Assembly (NCBI GenBank): GCA_037693485.1
Contig: CM075349.1
Coordinates: 67,745,001 to 67,809,000 of the forward strand
From: Kitagawia praeruptora
Taxonomy: Eukaryota > Streptophyta > Magnoliopsida > Apiales > Apiaceae
DNA length: 64,000 nucleotides
Direction of reading: 5' to 3'
In this document: positions 1 through 10,408 of the stretch, piece by piece
Layout: every line of letters begins with the position of its first letter
Numbering within the stretch: position 1 is the stretch's first letter
The notes under the pieces: generated by a model
The model's database searches: none
Told to the model about the DNA's origin: nothing
The model's input: only the letters and a program-made list of their open reading frames with translations
Program-made: the position numbers and the translations under genes

Positions 1-68
1 AAATCATCTAGAAGATGATGACCACCAATTGCAGAGTGGGGCTTCTCCAAGAATCTTAAAGATGGAGA
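1..68 (-). pseudogene. E2 accessory ORF, continuation left of E1
   Basis: Minus-strand reading of these bases is open and continues the frame that E1 interrupts at 14602, once the 5-bp duplication is discounted. It includes the pentapeptide RFLEK and runs off the window. This is the main evidence that E1 landed inside a still-open part of the E2 ORF. Confidence 0.85.
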
Positions 69-73
69 ATCAG

Positions 74-1127
74 TGTTAGGTCCAAATGTGTTGTAGAGGG
101 GGGGTGAATACAACTTTTCGATTATGAGAAGCAATAAATACGATGCAATAAATGAACACACAGATTCAAGGAATATATTTCTTTATATATAACTTGAAAA
201 GGTTGCTACAACATTCATTACAAAGTATAACAGAAGTTCAGAGAGAAGTGAATGATTCTAAGCTCTGTGAATATACTCTCTCTCTTTCTCTTGTGTTTTT
301 CTCAATATTGCTCACTAACTAAAACATTACACAAGTGCTTCTATTTATACTACATGTAATCTATGACCTGTAGTCTTCAAAGACTAAGATGTACGTGGCC
401 CAATGATGTCCACATAAATCTTGTCTTATCTTGAAAGCTTGGAAATCTGCCAATCAGAAGATGCCATGTGTCATGTTGAAGCTGCACTCTAAGTAGAACT
501 TCTACTTGAGAATTTCTACTTAGCCATCTCGAAATTCTAAGTAGAACTTCTACTTGGGAATTTCGACTTAGCCATCTAGAACATTTAGTACTTAGAAAAT
601 ATTCTGGTCTTCAACTTGAAACTTCAATGCACATCTTGAGCTTGTGATATCTTCATATCTTCTTTGTTCTTCTACAAGCTCTTGAACATGGATCTTTATT
701 ACTGACATAAACTTGCTATCAATGTCCTGACACTTGATGCACTGGTCTGGTTCATAAGTGACTAGTCTTGATAGTGTTTCTGCTTCTTGAATAAATTACC
801 ATATTCACTTAGTAACTTGGCTTTCCAATATTTGCTTTCCTTCTTGTTCACTTGAAATCAATTGGTCTTGTTGATACTGATAGTTATGATCTTGAATCTC
901 GAATACTCAAATCACTGAGGCCTGAACAACTTTGACTTGAACTTCTCTCAATGATTTCTTCTTGGCTTGATCATAGTTAACATGTTCAATTGTATCAATT
1001 ACCTTGTCTTCATTTAGTGTTGATTCCTTGTGACTTCTTGTTCTTGATTGTCTTCTGGTTAAGTATCTTTTCGTTTAATTGAGTTACATTAGTTATAGTG
1101 TTACAAGTTAATACACTCTGCCTTTCA
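74..1127 (-). repeat. E1 3' LTR
   Basis: Left copy of the 1054-bp LTR, apparently identical to 13548-14601. On the minus strand it starts TGAAAGGCAG and ends CCTAACA. A TATA-like box (minus TATAAATAG) lies at 341-349. Around 485-570 it holds repeated AAGTAGAA/TTCTACTT and TCGAAATT motifs, which are also found in the E1 leader and in its pol-accessory spacer. Confidence 0.96.
341..349 (-). promoter_or_regulatory. E1 3' LTR TATA box
   Basis: Minus-strand TATAAATAG in the LTR. The same box in the 5' LTR at 13815-13823 would be the one driving the genomic transcript; this copy would fire into the flanking E2 sequence. Confidence 0.6.
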
Positions 1128-1136
1128 ATCTCCCCC
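1128..1136 (-). promoter_or_regulatory. E1 polypurine tract
   Basis: Minus-strand GGGGGAGAT directly next to the 3' LTR, the expected plus-strand primer site. The same AGGGGGAGAT tract precedes the E6 3' LTR. The 343 bp from here to the accessory stop (1128-1470) hold no other feature I can see. Confidence 0.85.
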
Positions 1137-1470
1137 AATTTGATTGTCTAACAATGACATTCAAATTAATGAAGGATAACTCAACTAAACAATGAGACGA
1201 GAAAAGATAATTAACATTACAGTCTTGAAAAATATACAATTACAAGTACATGAAAACAATACAAAGAACTTAAACTAGAAACAGGATTCGAACCTCGAAT
1301 TAAAGATCATTTGAATGATTCCTATCACCTGGATTATTTCATATCTTTTAGTCAAACTTATATCACCTTATTGGATTCATTCTAAGATGAATTTTCCTCA
1401 AGTGAGTTAAAGCAACCGAAAGACATGAAGTTTTTCCAACTTCAAGTTCACACCACTCTGACCTTTAACC

Positions 1471-3753
1471 CTAATTCCGTTTCCTCTTCCTAGCTTCAGC
1501 AGCTTGGTCCTTTTCTTCTTTCTGCCTTCTGCGCTTCTCCTCCTGCTGCTTTTGTTTCTTATATACTGGATTATGAAGTTGCGTCCACCTAGTATTCAAC
1601 AAACTTACTGCTTCCATCTCTAGAGGGTTCCTGGGTTCTGGGTAAGGATGTTTGAAAAGCCTTCTGAGTTTGTCCACCTCCTGAGTAGTCCTGATCTCTG
1701 GAATTTCCTCAAATTTCTTCATTATAAGCCGAGGTTTCCTATGAGTTTTATCAGCTTTAAACTGACAATAGATCATTTTGGGATAGCCTATGACACGGTT
1801 AGTATTGTGGACACTAGCCGCCTCTCGCTCCAATCGCTTCTTTTCCACTACTACATCAGATAGGTAACTCACGAGTCTCTGCTTTTCTGTCACATACTTA
1901 ACTTCCACATCTTCCCATTTGAACAAATATAACACTTTCTCCAGAAATGCAGCATCTTGAGTCTGCAGCAGCCATTGTTTACTCATATGCAAGAATGTTT
2001 GATTCTGGTCTGCATCTATGAATACTAAGGCATCAGCTGTATTATTAACAAAAGAGTGTATCCAGTATACACTGTCTCTTCCTGGAACACCAACTGCCTC
2101 CCTTATCTCTCCTTGTTCCAGTTCTCCAGTAGGAAGATTCAGAGCTTCATCAACATTCTTCATTGCTTGGAGAATATTCAAATTCCTCTCTATCAGCTCT
2201 GGTTCAATCTTCACATTATCAAGAGGGTTCGGAGCAATGACATCACACTTCCACACCTCATTGCTCTTCTTTAGTATGACACTTTCAATGGTCTTCACTG
2301 ATTTATCTTTAAGCACAGAAGCGAATCCCTTACCCATCATCTGCCTACAGACGGCCTTAAGAGATTCCACTGAAAGTTCCATTAAGTCCTTTTCCTCCAG
2401 GCTCACCCTCTTCATTTTACTGTCAACCACCATCCGGACAACATTTGGATATGCTGAGAATTCTGGACCCTTGTCCTCTGCTAGACGCATTAACTGATCC
2501 CTATACAGAATGCTTAGATTCTCAGAATGAGAGTATTGAATTTTTGTTACTAGCAAGAACAACTCTGATGCAGATCTTCTCGTCATGAATTGATCATCCA
2601 CATACATGAAAGACATCGGGACTCCTTCTGTGAAAGACAAAATAACCTGCCACTCCTTTTGCGTTGAATTGTATCCAACCCTGACTGTAGAAATTAATCT
2701 CTTTAAAGCATTTATGTAGTCAGCAGCCATTGGATTCTGCAAGTTTAGGTTGTAGAACAGATCATCTGCTTCCTTGTTATGATCTCCTTTTGTACATGGT
2801 CCCATCAATATCTTTCTTGCGTCATCCCATTTCTGTCCTATCCTTCTATTATCCAGAGCAATTTGAGGATCAGCTAGCCTTGCAAGCTCATAATCGTACT
2901 GCTTTCCTTGTAGCTCCGCTTTCTTTTCCTGAAACGCAGCACGATCTTGCATTGCCTTCAGTTTAAAGAACTCAGCTTGATCCAAGGCTAACTGTTGAGC
3001 TTCAAGGGTTTCCTCATCAACAGTAATTTCTTCAGGCCTTCCGACAGACATCCCAGCACCTCCACCTTGATCTTTCAATGATCTCTTTATAGCATGTTTC
3101 AAAGATGCGTCTTCCATATCGGAATCTGAGTCAAGTACCTCCTGTACTTTTTCTGGATGACTCAGGTCAACGAATGGCTCTTCCGGCTCAATCGCTATGG
3201 CCTTACCCTTTTTCCTTCTTAGAGCCTCTTCTTCAACAGACGGCTCAACTTCAATTTCTTTGACAAGATCAGCATGTTCTTGAATTTCTTCGATTTGAAC
3301 TCCCTGCTGTCTCGTCTCCTTTAAACTCTCCCCCTTAGGTGAGTTATCCTGAACTCCACCCTGGTCTCCAGATCCACCAGCTGTATCAAAATCTTCAAAA
3401 CCAGAACCATAGGGTCCTGCTCCACTAGCACCACCTGTACCAGCATCGGGGGGAGGTTGTTGCGGCGCAAAACACTCTGGGGGCACAAAACTTCTGATTG
3501 CGAACATAACTCTACTGATCTCCACAGCCAGAGTATCCATTGTAAGCTCCATTGCTCCCATCCTGTCATTCAGGGTGTTTCCCAAGACACCAGCAGCATG
3601 GCCCATGTCATTTACCTGATTTTTCAAAACAGTAAAAGCTGAAGCTTGAAGTGCCATTCGTGCTGCGTAGTCGTCAAGTGCCCTTTGATTATTTCCAACA
3701 TTCATCCCTAACTGCCCCATTGACTGCCCAAACTGCTTCATTTGATTTTCCAT
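1471..3753 (-). CDS. E1 accessory ORF, C-terminal part (760 aa)
   Basis: Large open frame of unknown function at the 3' end of E1. The first ATG is at 3753. It is in the same frame as the upstream ORF (3814-5466): only one TGA (3814-3816) parts them, and the 17 codons between are open. Visible parts: a heptad-like coiled coil near residues 1-90; a Gly/Pro-rich linker (about 100-135); a basic patch RRKKGK followed by an acidic Ser stretch and a ubiquitin-interacting-motif-like LKHAIKRSLKD near 218-228; then about 450 residues of globular, non-repetitive sequence; and a strongly basic tail (EEKRRRQKEEKD, RKRKRN) that could be a nuclear signal. No signal peptide or membrane segment is visible, so 'envelope' is not supported here. 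Confidence 0.8.
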   Translation of the reverse strand: MENQMKQFGQSMGQLGMNVGNNQRALDDYAARMALQASAFTVLKNQVNDMGHAAGVLGNTLNDRMGAMELTMDTLAVEISRVMFAIRSFVPPECFAPQQPPPDAGTGGASGAGPYGSGFEDFDTAGGSGDQGGVQDNSPKGESLKETRQQGVQIEEIQEHADLVKEIEVEPSVEEEALRRKKGKAIAIEPEEPFVDLSHPEKVQEVLDSDSDMEDASLKHAIKRSLKDQGGGAGMSVGRPEEITVDEETLEAQQLALDQAEFFKLKAMQDRAAFQEKKAELQGKQYDYELARLADPQIALDNRRIGQKWDDARKILMGPCTKGDHNKEADDLFYNLNLQNPMAADYINALKRLISTVRVGYNSTQKEWQVILSFTEGVPMSFMYVDDQFMTRRSASELFLLVTKIQYSHSENLSILYRDQLMRLAEDKGPEFSAYPNVVRMVVDSKMKRVSLEEKDLMELSVESLKAVCRQMMGKGFASVLKDKSVKTIESVILKKSNEVWKCDVIAPNPLDNVKIEPELIERNLNILQAMKNVDEALNLPTGELEQGEIREAVGVPGRDSVYWIHSFVNNTADALVFIDADQNQTFLHMSKQWLLQTQDAAFLEKVLYLFKWEDVEVKYVTEKQRLVSYLSDVVVEKKRLEREAASVHNTNRVIGYPKMIYCQFKADKTHRKPRLIMKKFEEIPEIRTTQEVDKLRRLFKHPYPEPRNPLEMEAVSLLNTRWTQLHNPVYKKQKQQEEKRRRQKEEKDQAAEARKRKRN

Positions 3754-3813
3754 AGAAGACAAACGAGATTCAAGATTTTCAGAATTAAGGGACGGTGTTT
3801 GGTTTAGGTGACC

Positions 3814-5466
3814 TCACTCTAATTCTCGTTCTGTTGGTATTTGGCGCTCGGTTTCGGGCCTTAAAAATGAAGGTCCCTCTCTCCCTAACCTCTCACACAC
3901 ACTCCCTGTCTCACGCTCGTGTATGTCTTCAATAATTGTTCCGAAATATGAAGCAGTACCTGCAGAAACTTGATAAGAAATATAATTTGCAGTTATGGGA
4001 TCAATTGCTGTTTGTTCCTGAGTTGGAATCTCAGGCTGAGAGGCTACAAAGTGTTCTTGTACGACATCAGAACCGATCCTCTTTGTAGCATCAGTACGTA
4101 CCGGTGAAGGTACGGCTGAAGCTTTTAAAGCTTCATGTCCTTTTGAAGTAACAGCATCTTCAAGAGGTACATACTCATCACAAAAATCAAAATCCCTATG
4201 TGCAGATTGTTCAAGGGGTGAACCACTCTCGTGAGGTGGAGTGGTTGCGTGTGACACTCTAGGGTTTGACTGAGGTTTAGAAGTAGCAGCATGAGAAATT
4301 TTGGCTTTCTTTCGAGTAAGAGGCTGCTCTTCGGCGTCACTCTCCTCATCATTTCCTACATCTATATGTGCTGGCTGTTTGGATTCCGGTGACTTGGATG
4401 ACAAGGAATTAGAAATATAGCTCTCACCCTGGGATAGATCCTGCGGGCTAGCGGGCTCTTGGGTCTGGGAATCAGAAACATAGGAAGAGGAATGAGTAGA
4501 ATGTCGAGAGAGATTACCTGATTCATTACCTTGTTCATCACCGCTTTGCTCATCAGGAATCTCTTCAAATGCCTCAGCATGAGCAGACCGATTCTGAGCA
4601 TGTGATGAAACTTGCGAAAATTCCATCAAAGTGGTAACTCCCTCATCATATGTAAGCCACTGTTGTAAGGTATCAGGAATAGACATCGGTTTTCCATGAT
4701 GTTTATCCTGATTTTCAACTGTTGAAAGTGACTTAGTGCCCATCCCTAGCGGTGCAGATGTTGGACCTCTGGCAAAACTCTGTCTAACAGCAAGAGCATC
4801 CTTCGGTATTAAAGCATTTATGAGCATCTGTAAGAACCGAGGAAACCAGCAAACAACATCTGTTGTGTTGAGGTCTCTGCTTGCAGAAGATCCCATTACA
4901 CCAACTATCTCCGAGAGAACTATGCGTCCATAATTTATATCCAGTTCTCTTGCTAGGGCAATTCCAAGGTTTTGCATGGGAATGGAAATTTGATGGTAAT
5001 CGCTTTCTCGTGCCCGAAAACATCTTGTGATGGCCTCGAAAAAGTAATTCCATTCCACATGAAAGAATTGTTTTTGGATGTTTCCAGTGATCCGGCCAGT
5101 CGGAGGATAACACCCTATTTCTTCAAAGAATCTGAGGCGATCTGCAGCTGTAGGTTCTGGATTATAAGCATCTTTAACAGGGAATCCAAGAACCTTGTTG
5201 ACAATTTGTTCAGTCACCACATATTCCTGACCCGCTAAGGTAAACCTGAAACCAAAGGGGGTTGATTTGCTCCCAAAAGAAACCGCACTAGTCCATAATT
5301 GCTGTAAAGCATCATGCACTAGTGTAGGTTTAGCAGTAAAGGCATCGCTAGCTTTGGAATACAAATTGAGAAATCGTATCCAAGACTTAAAGCGCGGGAG
5401 TTGATCACCAATTTCCGTAGAAATATTATAAAAATTGTTTTTGGCAAGTGAAAATTGGTGAGCCAT
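3814..5466 (-). CDS. E1 accessory ORF, N-terminal part (550 aa, envelope-like)
   Basis: Starts at the ATG at 5466 and ends at TGA 3814-3816. Residues about 40-220 form a globular domain that matches, with low identity but the same landmarks (VEWNYFFEAITRCF, then FPRFLQMLINALIP), the N-terminal regions of the E6 ORF (EWSFYFDQIAKCFTGK) and the E2 ORF (EWSYFCDAFIKTFSGK). Such domains are known from plant retrotransposon extra ORFs and are usually annotated only as putative plant transposon protein. The remainder is Ser/Glu-rich and probably disordered. The TGA sits where a CGA codon would be a single C-to-T step away, so I read it as a nonsense mutation, though stop-codon suppression, known for the soybean SIRE1 element, cannot be excluded. 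Confidence 0.82.
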   Translation of the reverse strand: MAHQFSLAKNNFYNISTEIGDQLPRFKSWIRFLNLYSKASDAFTAKPTLVHDALQQLWTSAVSFGSKSTPFGFRFTLAGQEYVVTEQIVNKVLGFPVKDAYNPEPTAADRLRFFEEIGCYPPTGRITGNIQKQFFHVEWNYFFEAITRCFRARESDYHQISIPMQNLGIALARELDINYGRIVLSEIVGVMGSSASRDLNTTDVVCWFPRFLQMLINALIPKDALAVRQSFARGPTSAPLGMGTKSLSTVENQDKHHGKPMSIPDTLQQWLTYDEGVTTLMEFSQVSSHAQNRSAHAEAFEEIPDEQSGDEQGNESGNLSRHSTHSSSYVSDSQTQEPASPQDLSQGESYISNSLSSKSPESKQPAHIDVGNDEESDAEEQPLTRKKAKISHAATSKPQSNPRVSHATTPPHESGSPLEQSAHRDFDFCDEYVPLEDAVTSKGHEALKASAVPSPVRTDATKRIGSDVVQEHFVASQPEIPTQEQTAIDPITANYISYQVSAGTASYFGTIIEDIHERETGSVCERLGREGPSFLRPETERQIPTERELE

Positions 5467-7054
5467 TTTAATTAAGAGTTTTTCCTTTAGAAAAATATGA
5501 ATTTTAATTTTAATTTATGAAAAACAATTAATTGTTGAATTAACCGTAATGTCCCTTTTAATTTTTCAAGAACACAAAAGCCTCTTTGTGAAAAATTAAA
5601 CTACGGGCTCCAATCAACAGTCAATGAAAGGCAAATTTCGAACCAATGATTAACTCTCCACTAACAGTGAAATGCGTGTGTGAAATCGTGTATGAACAGA
5701 TCTGTGAAGTTTTGTGTGTATATATGCGTGTATGTATATATCGATGAAAATGAACAGTTATACAAGACACAATCACAGATAAATGATGACACACAGGTAA
5801 GAGGAGTCAAAAATCGGGCATTAATTCGTTGTACGTATGAGATTTGTCACAGAAATCACGAATCAATGGTTGAGAATATGAAATCGCCTGTATGTATATG
5901 TGCGGCTGTAAAACTCTATTAGGTAAAAGTGAAAGAAAATATCGAGTTAAAGATGTATATATAGACATTACTGTGAAATGACTAAAGTGTCCCTGTTAAA
6001 AATCATGAAAACTCTAAGTACATACAGGGAGAACTCAAGTCGAAATTCTATCTCGAAGTCTATCTCGAAGTCTATCTCGAACATTTTTAAGTCGAACTTC
6101 GAGATAGAGTTCGAGATAGCTTCTAACTCGAAAACCTTTACCACTTAACTTGTAAATGACCATGTAAACAGCACACACCAACAATACTAGGGAAACCTAT
6201 CTCGAAATTCAAGTAGAAATTCGAGATAGACTTCGAGTTAGGAGTTAACTCGAAAAATCCCCTTAACCAAACTGAGAGCTCTATCTCGAACATCAAGTCG
6301 AAATTCGAGTTGAGTTTCGAGATAGAGTCTAACTCGAAATTATTCAATAACTCGAAGTCATTCTCAGTTCATTTCAAAATATCCCCAATAATGGAAACCA
6401 CATCTTAATTTCGAGATGAAGTTCGAGATAGACTTTATCTCGAATATTTTGAAGAATAAATAAATAGGCACACTGGTAACTCTAAGTCGAACTCTAAGTC
6501 GAATTTCGAGTTGAATTTCGAGATAGAGGCTAACTCGAAATTCTTCCCAGACTTAGAATTTTCAAAACTTCACTCTGGAAGCTCAAATCGAAATTCAAGT
6601 CGAATTTCTAGATGAGTTTCGAGATAGAAACTAACTCGAAATTTTGAAGATACTTAGATTAATTTGACAATTTTTCTTTGAAAAACTCAACAATTAATTT
6701 TGTCAAATTAATATAAATATCAATTCAAGGATTTTAATATATGACATAATTAAAACATTCCTTGATAATTCTAAGACCTCTAATTACATGAAAAACACAG
6801 GTAAATTCATCTAAAAATCATGCAAAATTTAGAATATTATGAATTTAACTCCCCCTATGATCATGCAATCTAACAAGCATAAATTCACAGATTTGTGCTA
6901 TAAAAGACACTTAAAACACACTGAATTCATGCAAAATCACACTATATGCATCCTATAATAATCATTAATTAGGCATTTTAAAGTCTAAACACATAATGAT
7001 TAAATAGCTTGCATATACTAACATAACCATGGATTTTACAGATAGAAGGCTTTA
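5467..7054 (-). other. E1 pol-accessory spacer, with motif array
   Basis: 1.6 kb between pol stop and accessory ATG with no credible ORF. From about 6030 to 6650 it is packed with variants of CTATCTCGAA, AAGTCGAAATT and their reverse complements (for instance around 6050-6120, 6200-6340, 6410-6440, 6480-6640), many forming TCGAAATTCGA-type near-palindromes. The same family of motifs recurs in the E1 LTR and leader. An 80-codon plus-strand ORF at 5680-5922 is low-complexity and not supported as a gene. Confidence 0.75.
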
Positions 7055-10000
7055 CTAACTTGTGTTAAGCATTCCCAATTCACCAACCAACCTATTGAAT
7101 GTTACTTCATCAAGAGGTTTGGTGAATATATCTGCAATTTGTTGCATTGTGGGCACGAAATGTAGCTCCACAGTCCCCTCCTCGACATGTTCTCTTATGA
7201 AGTGATACCTGATGTCGATGTGCTTTGTTCTTGAGTGATCTACAGGATTGTTGGTTATGGCAATGGCACTTGTGTTGTCACACATAATTGGAATTTTCTT
7301 GTGCTCCATGCCATAATCCTTCAATTGGTTCCTCATCCACAGTATTTGAGCTACACAGCTTCCAGCAGCAATGTACTCAGCTTCAGCAGTAGAAGTAGAT
7401 ACTGTATGTTGCTTTTTACTTTGCCAGGACACCAATCTTCTGCCAAGAAATTGACAAGCACCAGATGTGCTTTTCCTATCAATCCTGCAACCTGCATAGT
7501 CTGAATCCGTATAGCCAATTAGATTAAAACCTGTATCTCTTGGGTACCAAATTCCTAGATTTGGTGTGCCCTTGAGATACCTAAAAATTCTTTTGACGGC
7601 TATGAGATGTGATTCTCTAGGATCCGCTTGGAACCTTGCACATAAACAAGTCGCGAACATTATATCGGGTCTACTTGCAGTTAAATAGAGAAGTGAGCCA
7701 ATCATACCTCGATAGCTTGTGATGTCAACTGGTTTACCTGTTTTGTCTTCATCAAGCTTCGTGGCTGTTGCCATGGGAGTCTTGGCTGCTGATGCATCTT
7801 CCAGATTGTACTTCTTGAGTAAATCTCTGACGTACTTGGATTGACAGATAAAGATACCATCTTTTCTCTGACTGATCTGTAACCCAAGGAAGAAGGACAG
7901 CTCTCCCATCATGCTCATCTCGTATTTGTCTTGCATTAGCTTAGCAAATTTCTCGCACAAGCGCTCATTCGATGACCCGAAGATAATATCGTCCACATAG
8001 ACTTGAACAAGTATTAGATCATTCTTCACATTCTTATAGAACAATGTTTTGTCAATTACTCCCCTAGTAAAACCACTTTCAATTAAGAATACGGATAGGG
8101 TTTCATACCAGCATCTTGGGGATTGCCTGAGGCCATAGACAGATTTGAAGAGAAGATACACAAAATCTACAAGTTCTGGATCAATGAAGCCAGGCGGCTG
8201 TTCCAGATACACTTCTTCTTCTAACTCTCCGTTCAGGAAGGCACTTTTCACATCCATCTGGAAAACCTTGAAGTTCTTATGTGCTGCAAATGCCAAAAAC
8301 ATCCTGACTGCCTCAAGTCTTGCAACTGGTGCATAGGTCTCATCATAATCAATTCCTTCTCGCTGAGAATAACCTTTTGCAACCAAACGAGCCTTGTTTC
8401 GTGTTACAAGTCCGTTTTCATCCATTTTATTTCTGAATACCCACCTTGCTCCAATTACTGATTTGTTCTTTGGTCGGGGTACCAGCTTCCAAACTTTCTG
8501 CCTTTCAAACTGATTGAGTTCCTCTTGCATTGCAATCACCCAATCAGCATCACCAAGAGCTTCTTCTATTTCTTTAGGTTCAAGCTTGGATAAGAACCCA
8601 GAAAATAAGCAAATATTAGCCAGGTCAGCTCTTGCATTTCTTCTAGTAGACACACCAGCATCTGGATCACCAATAATTAATTCAAACGGATGGTCTCTAT
8701 TCCATACCCGTTCTCTTGGAAATTGTCTTGATGATTCAGCATGACTTTCTGAATTGTGGTGCTGACTACTTTGATCACTTTCACTAACTCCCCCTGAGTT
8801 AGTGCCAGCTCCTACAGAACTAGAGTCAACTCGATTCGAGCCTTGAACAGTAGTCCTTGAGCTGCTATTTACTCCCCCTGAGTTGTTGCCGGTTCGTACT
8901 GAAGAAGTCTCTCCTGATCTTGTAGAATTAGCTTGTTCACTAGACTCAGGTTCTTCACGTACACTTGGAACATTTAATGGGACAACCAACTCAGGTTCAT
9001 CTTCAAGATCTTCTAAGTCCAGATTCTGAAATTTTAGGGACTCAGGTTCACTAGAATCTCTTGAAATTGATGAGAGTTTGGTATCGTCGAATCTGACGTT
9101 GTAGCTTTCAGTCACTTTTCGATCATTCACTAAGAACACCCTATAAGCTGCTACCACATCTGTGGAGTAACCAACAAAGATTCCTTCACGAGCTTTTGCT
9201 GCAAACTTGCCTAGATTTTCATCATCTATAAGTACATAGCATTTTGCTCCGAATACATGAAAATATTTGATTGTTGGTCTTCTGCCGTTCATTAGCTCAC
9301 ATGGTGTCTTTTCTTTATCTTTTATGATCAAGGATCGATTTTGAGTGTAACACACGGTACTCACTGCTTCTGCCCAGAAATACAGAGGAAGTTTCGAATC
9401 ATACAACAAAGTTCTTGCTGCTTCAACCAATGTTCTATTCTTCCTTTCAACTACTCCATTCTGTTGTGGAGTTCTCGGGGCTGAGTACTGACGACGTATT
9501 CCTTTAGATACACAGAAGTCATTTAGCACTGCGTTTTTGAATTCAGTGCCATTGTCTGATCTAATCGTCTTCACAGTAAGTGTTGAAACATTCTCAATTT
9601 GAGTGATGTGATCAATGATTAGGAAAGGTACTTCGTCTTTCGTCATTGCGAACAATACCCATGTATACTTGGAGAAGTCATCCACGATTACCAATGCATA
9701 TCTTTTCCTAGATAAAGATAGGACATTCACTGGGCCAAACAAATCCATATGAAGAAGTTGCAGAGGCTCAGTGATACTAGAAATTTCTTTGCTTTTATGC
9801 GATGCTCGTTTTGACTTTCCCATTTCACAGGCTTCACAGAGTCCTTTCGGAGCGAACTCCATTTGAGGTAGATCTCTCACCAATTCTCGCCTCGCGAGAG
9901 CATTCATCGTTTTGAAGTTTAAGTGAGATAACTTTTTGTGCCATAACCAGCTTTCATCATCCGAAGCTTTGCTGTAGAAACAGGTAGCTTCATTCTGATT

Positions 10001-10408
10001 TGCTGAATCCATGTCTGCAACAAAAAGATCTGCCTTTCGAACTCATCTCAAAGCCAGTTTGCCTTCCTTGATGTGAGTGATTGATACACCTTTCTTGTTG
10101 AAGACAATTTCGTAACCTTTGTCACAGAATTGACTGATACTCAACAAATTATGCTTTAATCCCTCAACATAGGAAATATCTTCAATGATGACATTGCCAG
10201 TTTTCAGTTTGCCATATCCCTTTGTCACACCTATGCTGTCATCTCCAAAGGTAACATAAGGGCCAGCTTTCATAACCAACTCTGTAAGCAGGGACTTGTT
10301 TCCAGTCATATGCCTCGATGCTCCACTATCTAGCACCCATATAACTTTATTTCTCTTTTGCTTAATGCCCTGCAATAACAGATTGATTAGACTTTCTTCG
10401 GAACCCAA
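7055..10408 (-). pseudogene. pol: E1 pol (protease-integrase-RT-RNase H), one in-frame TGA
   Basis: Ty1/copia polyprotein in one frame, -1 relative to gag and overlapping its end. Protease motif VLDSGASRHMTG lies near 10325; the frame then meets TGA at 10043-10045 and reopens. Counting from the ATG at 10012: integrase zinc finger H25, H30, C59, C62; catalytic D90, D153, E189 (spacing D-35-E) in LHMDLFGP, RSDNGTEF and NGVVERKN; RT with YVDDIIFGS; RNase H ending with HSRTKHIDIRYHF and ADIFTKPLDE. Every catalytic residue I checked is intact, so only the TGA stops protease-integrase from being continuous. A CGA-to-TGA change is the simplest explanation. If real in the genome, this copy would need readthrough or help from a relative. 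Confidence 0.92.
10370..10392 (-). promoter_or_regulatory. E1 gag-pol boundary, 3' splice-site-like sequence
   Basis: Minus strand reads a CTAAT branch-point-like site, a pyrimidine-rich run and TTATTGCAG followed by GG. The pol frame continues through CAG-GGC. Equivalent GCAG/GG sequences occur at the same point in E2 and E6. Whether it is spliced cannot be seen from DNA. Confidence 0.4.

Noticed and set aside
5680..5922. 80-codon plus-strand ORF in the E1 spacer as an antisense gene like that of E6
   Set aside because: No similarity to the E6 antisense product and a low-complexity start; chance is likelier.
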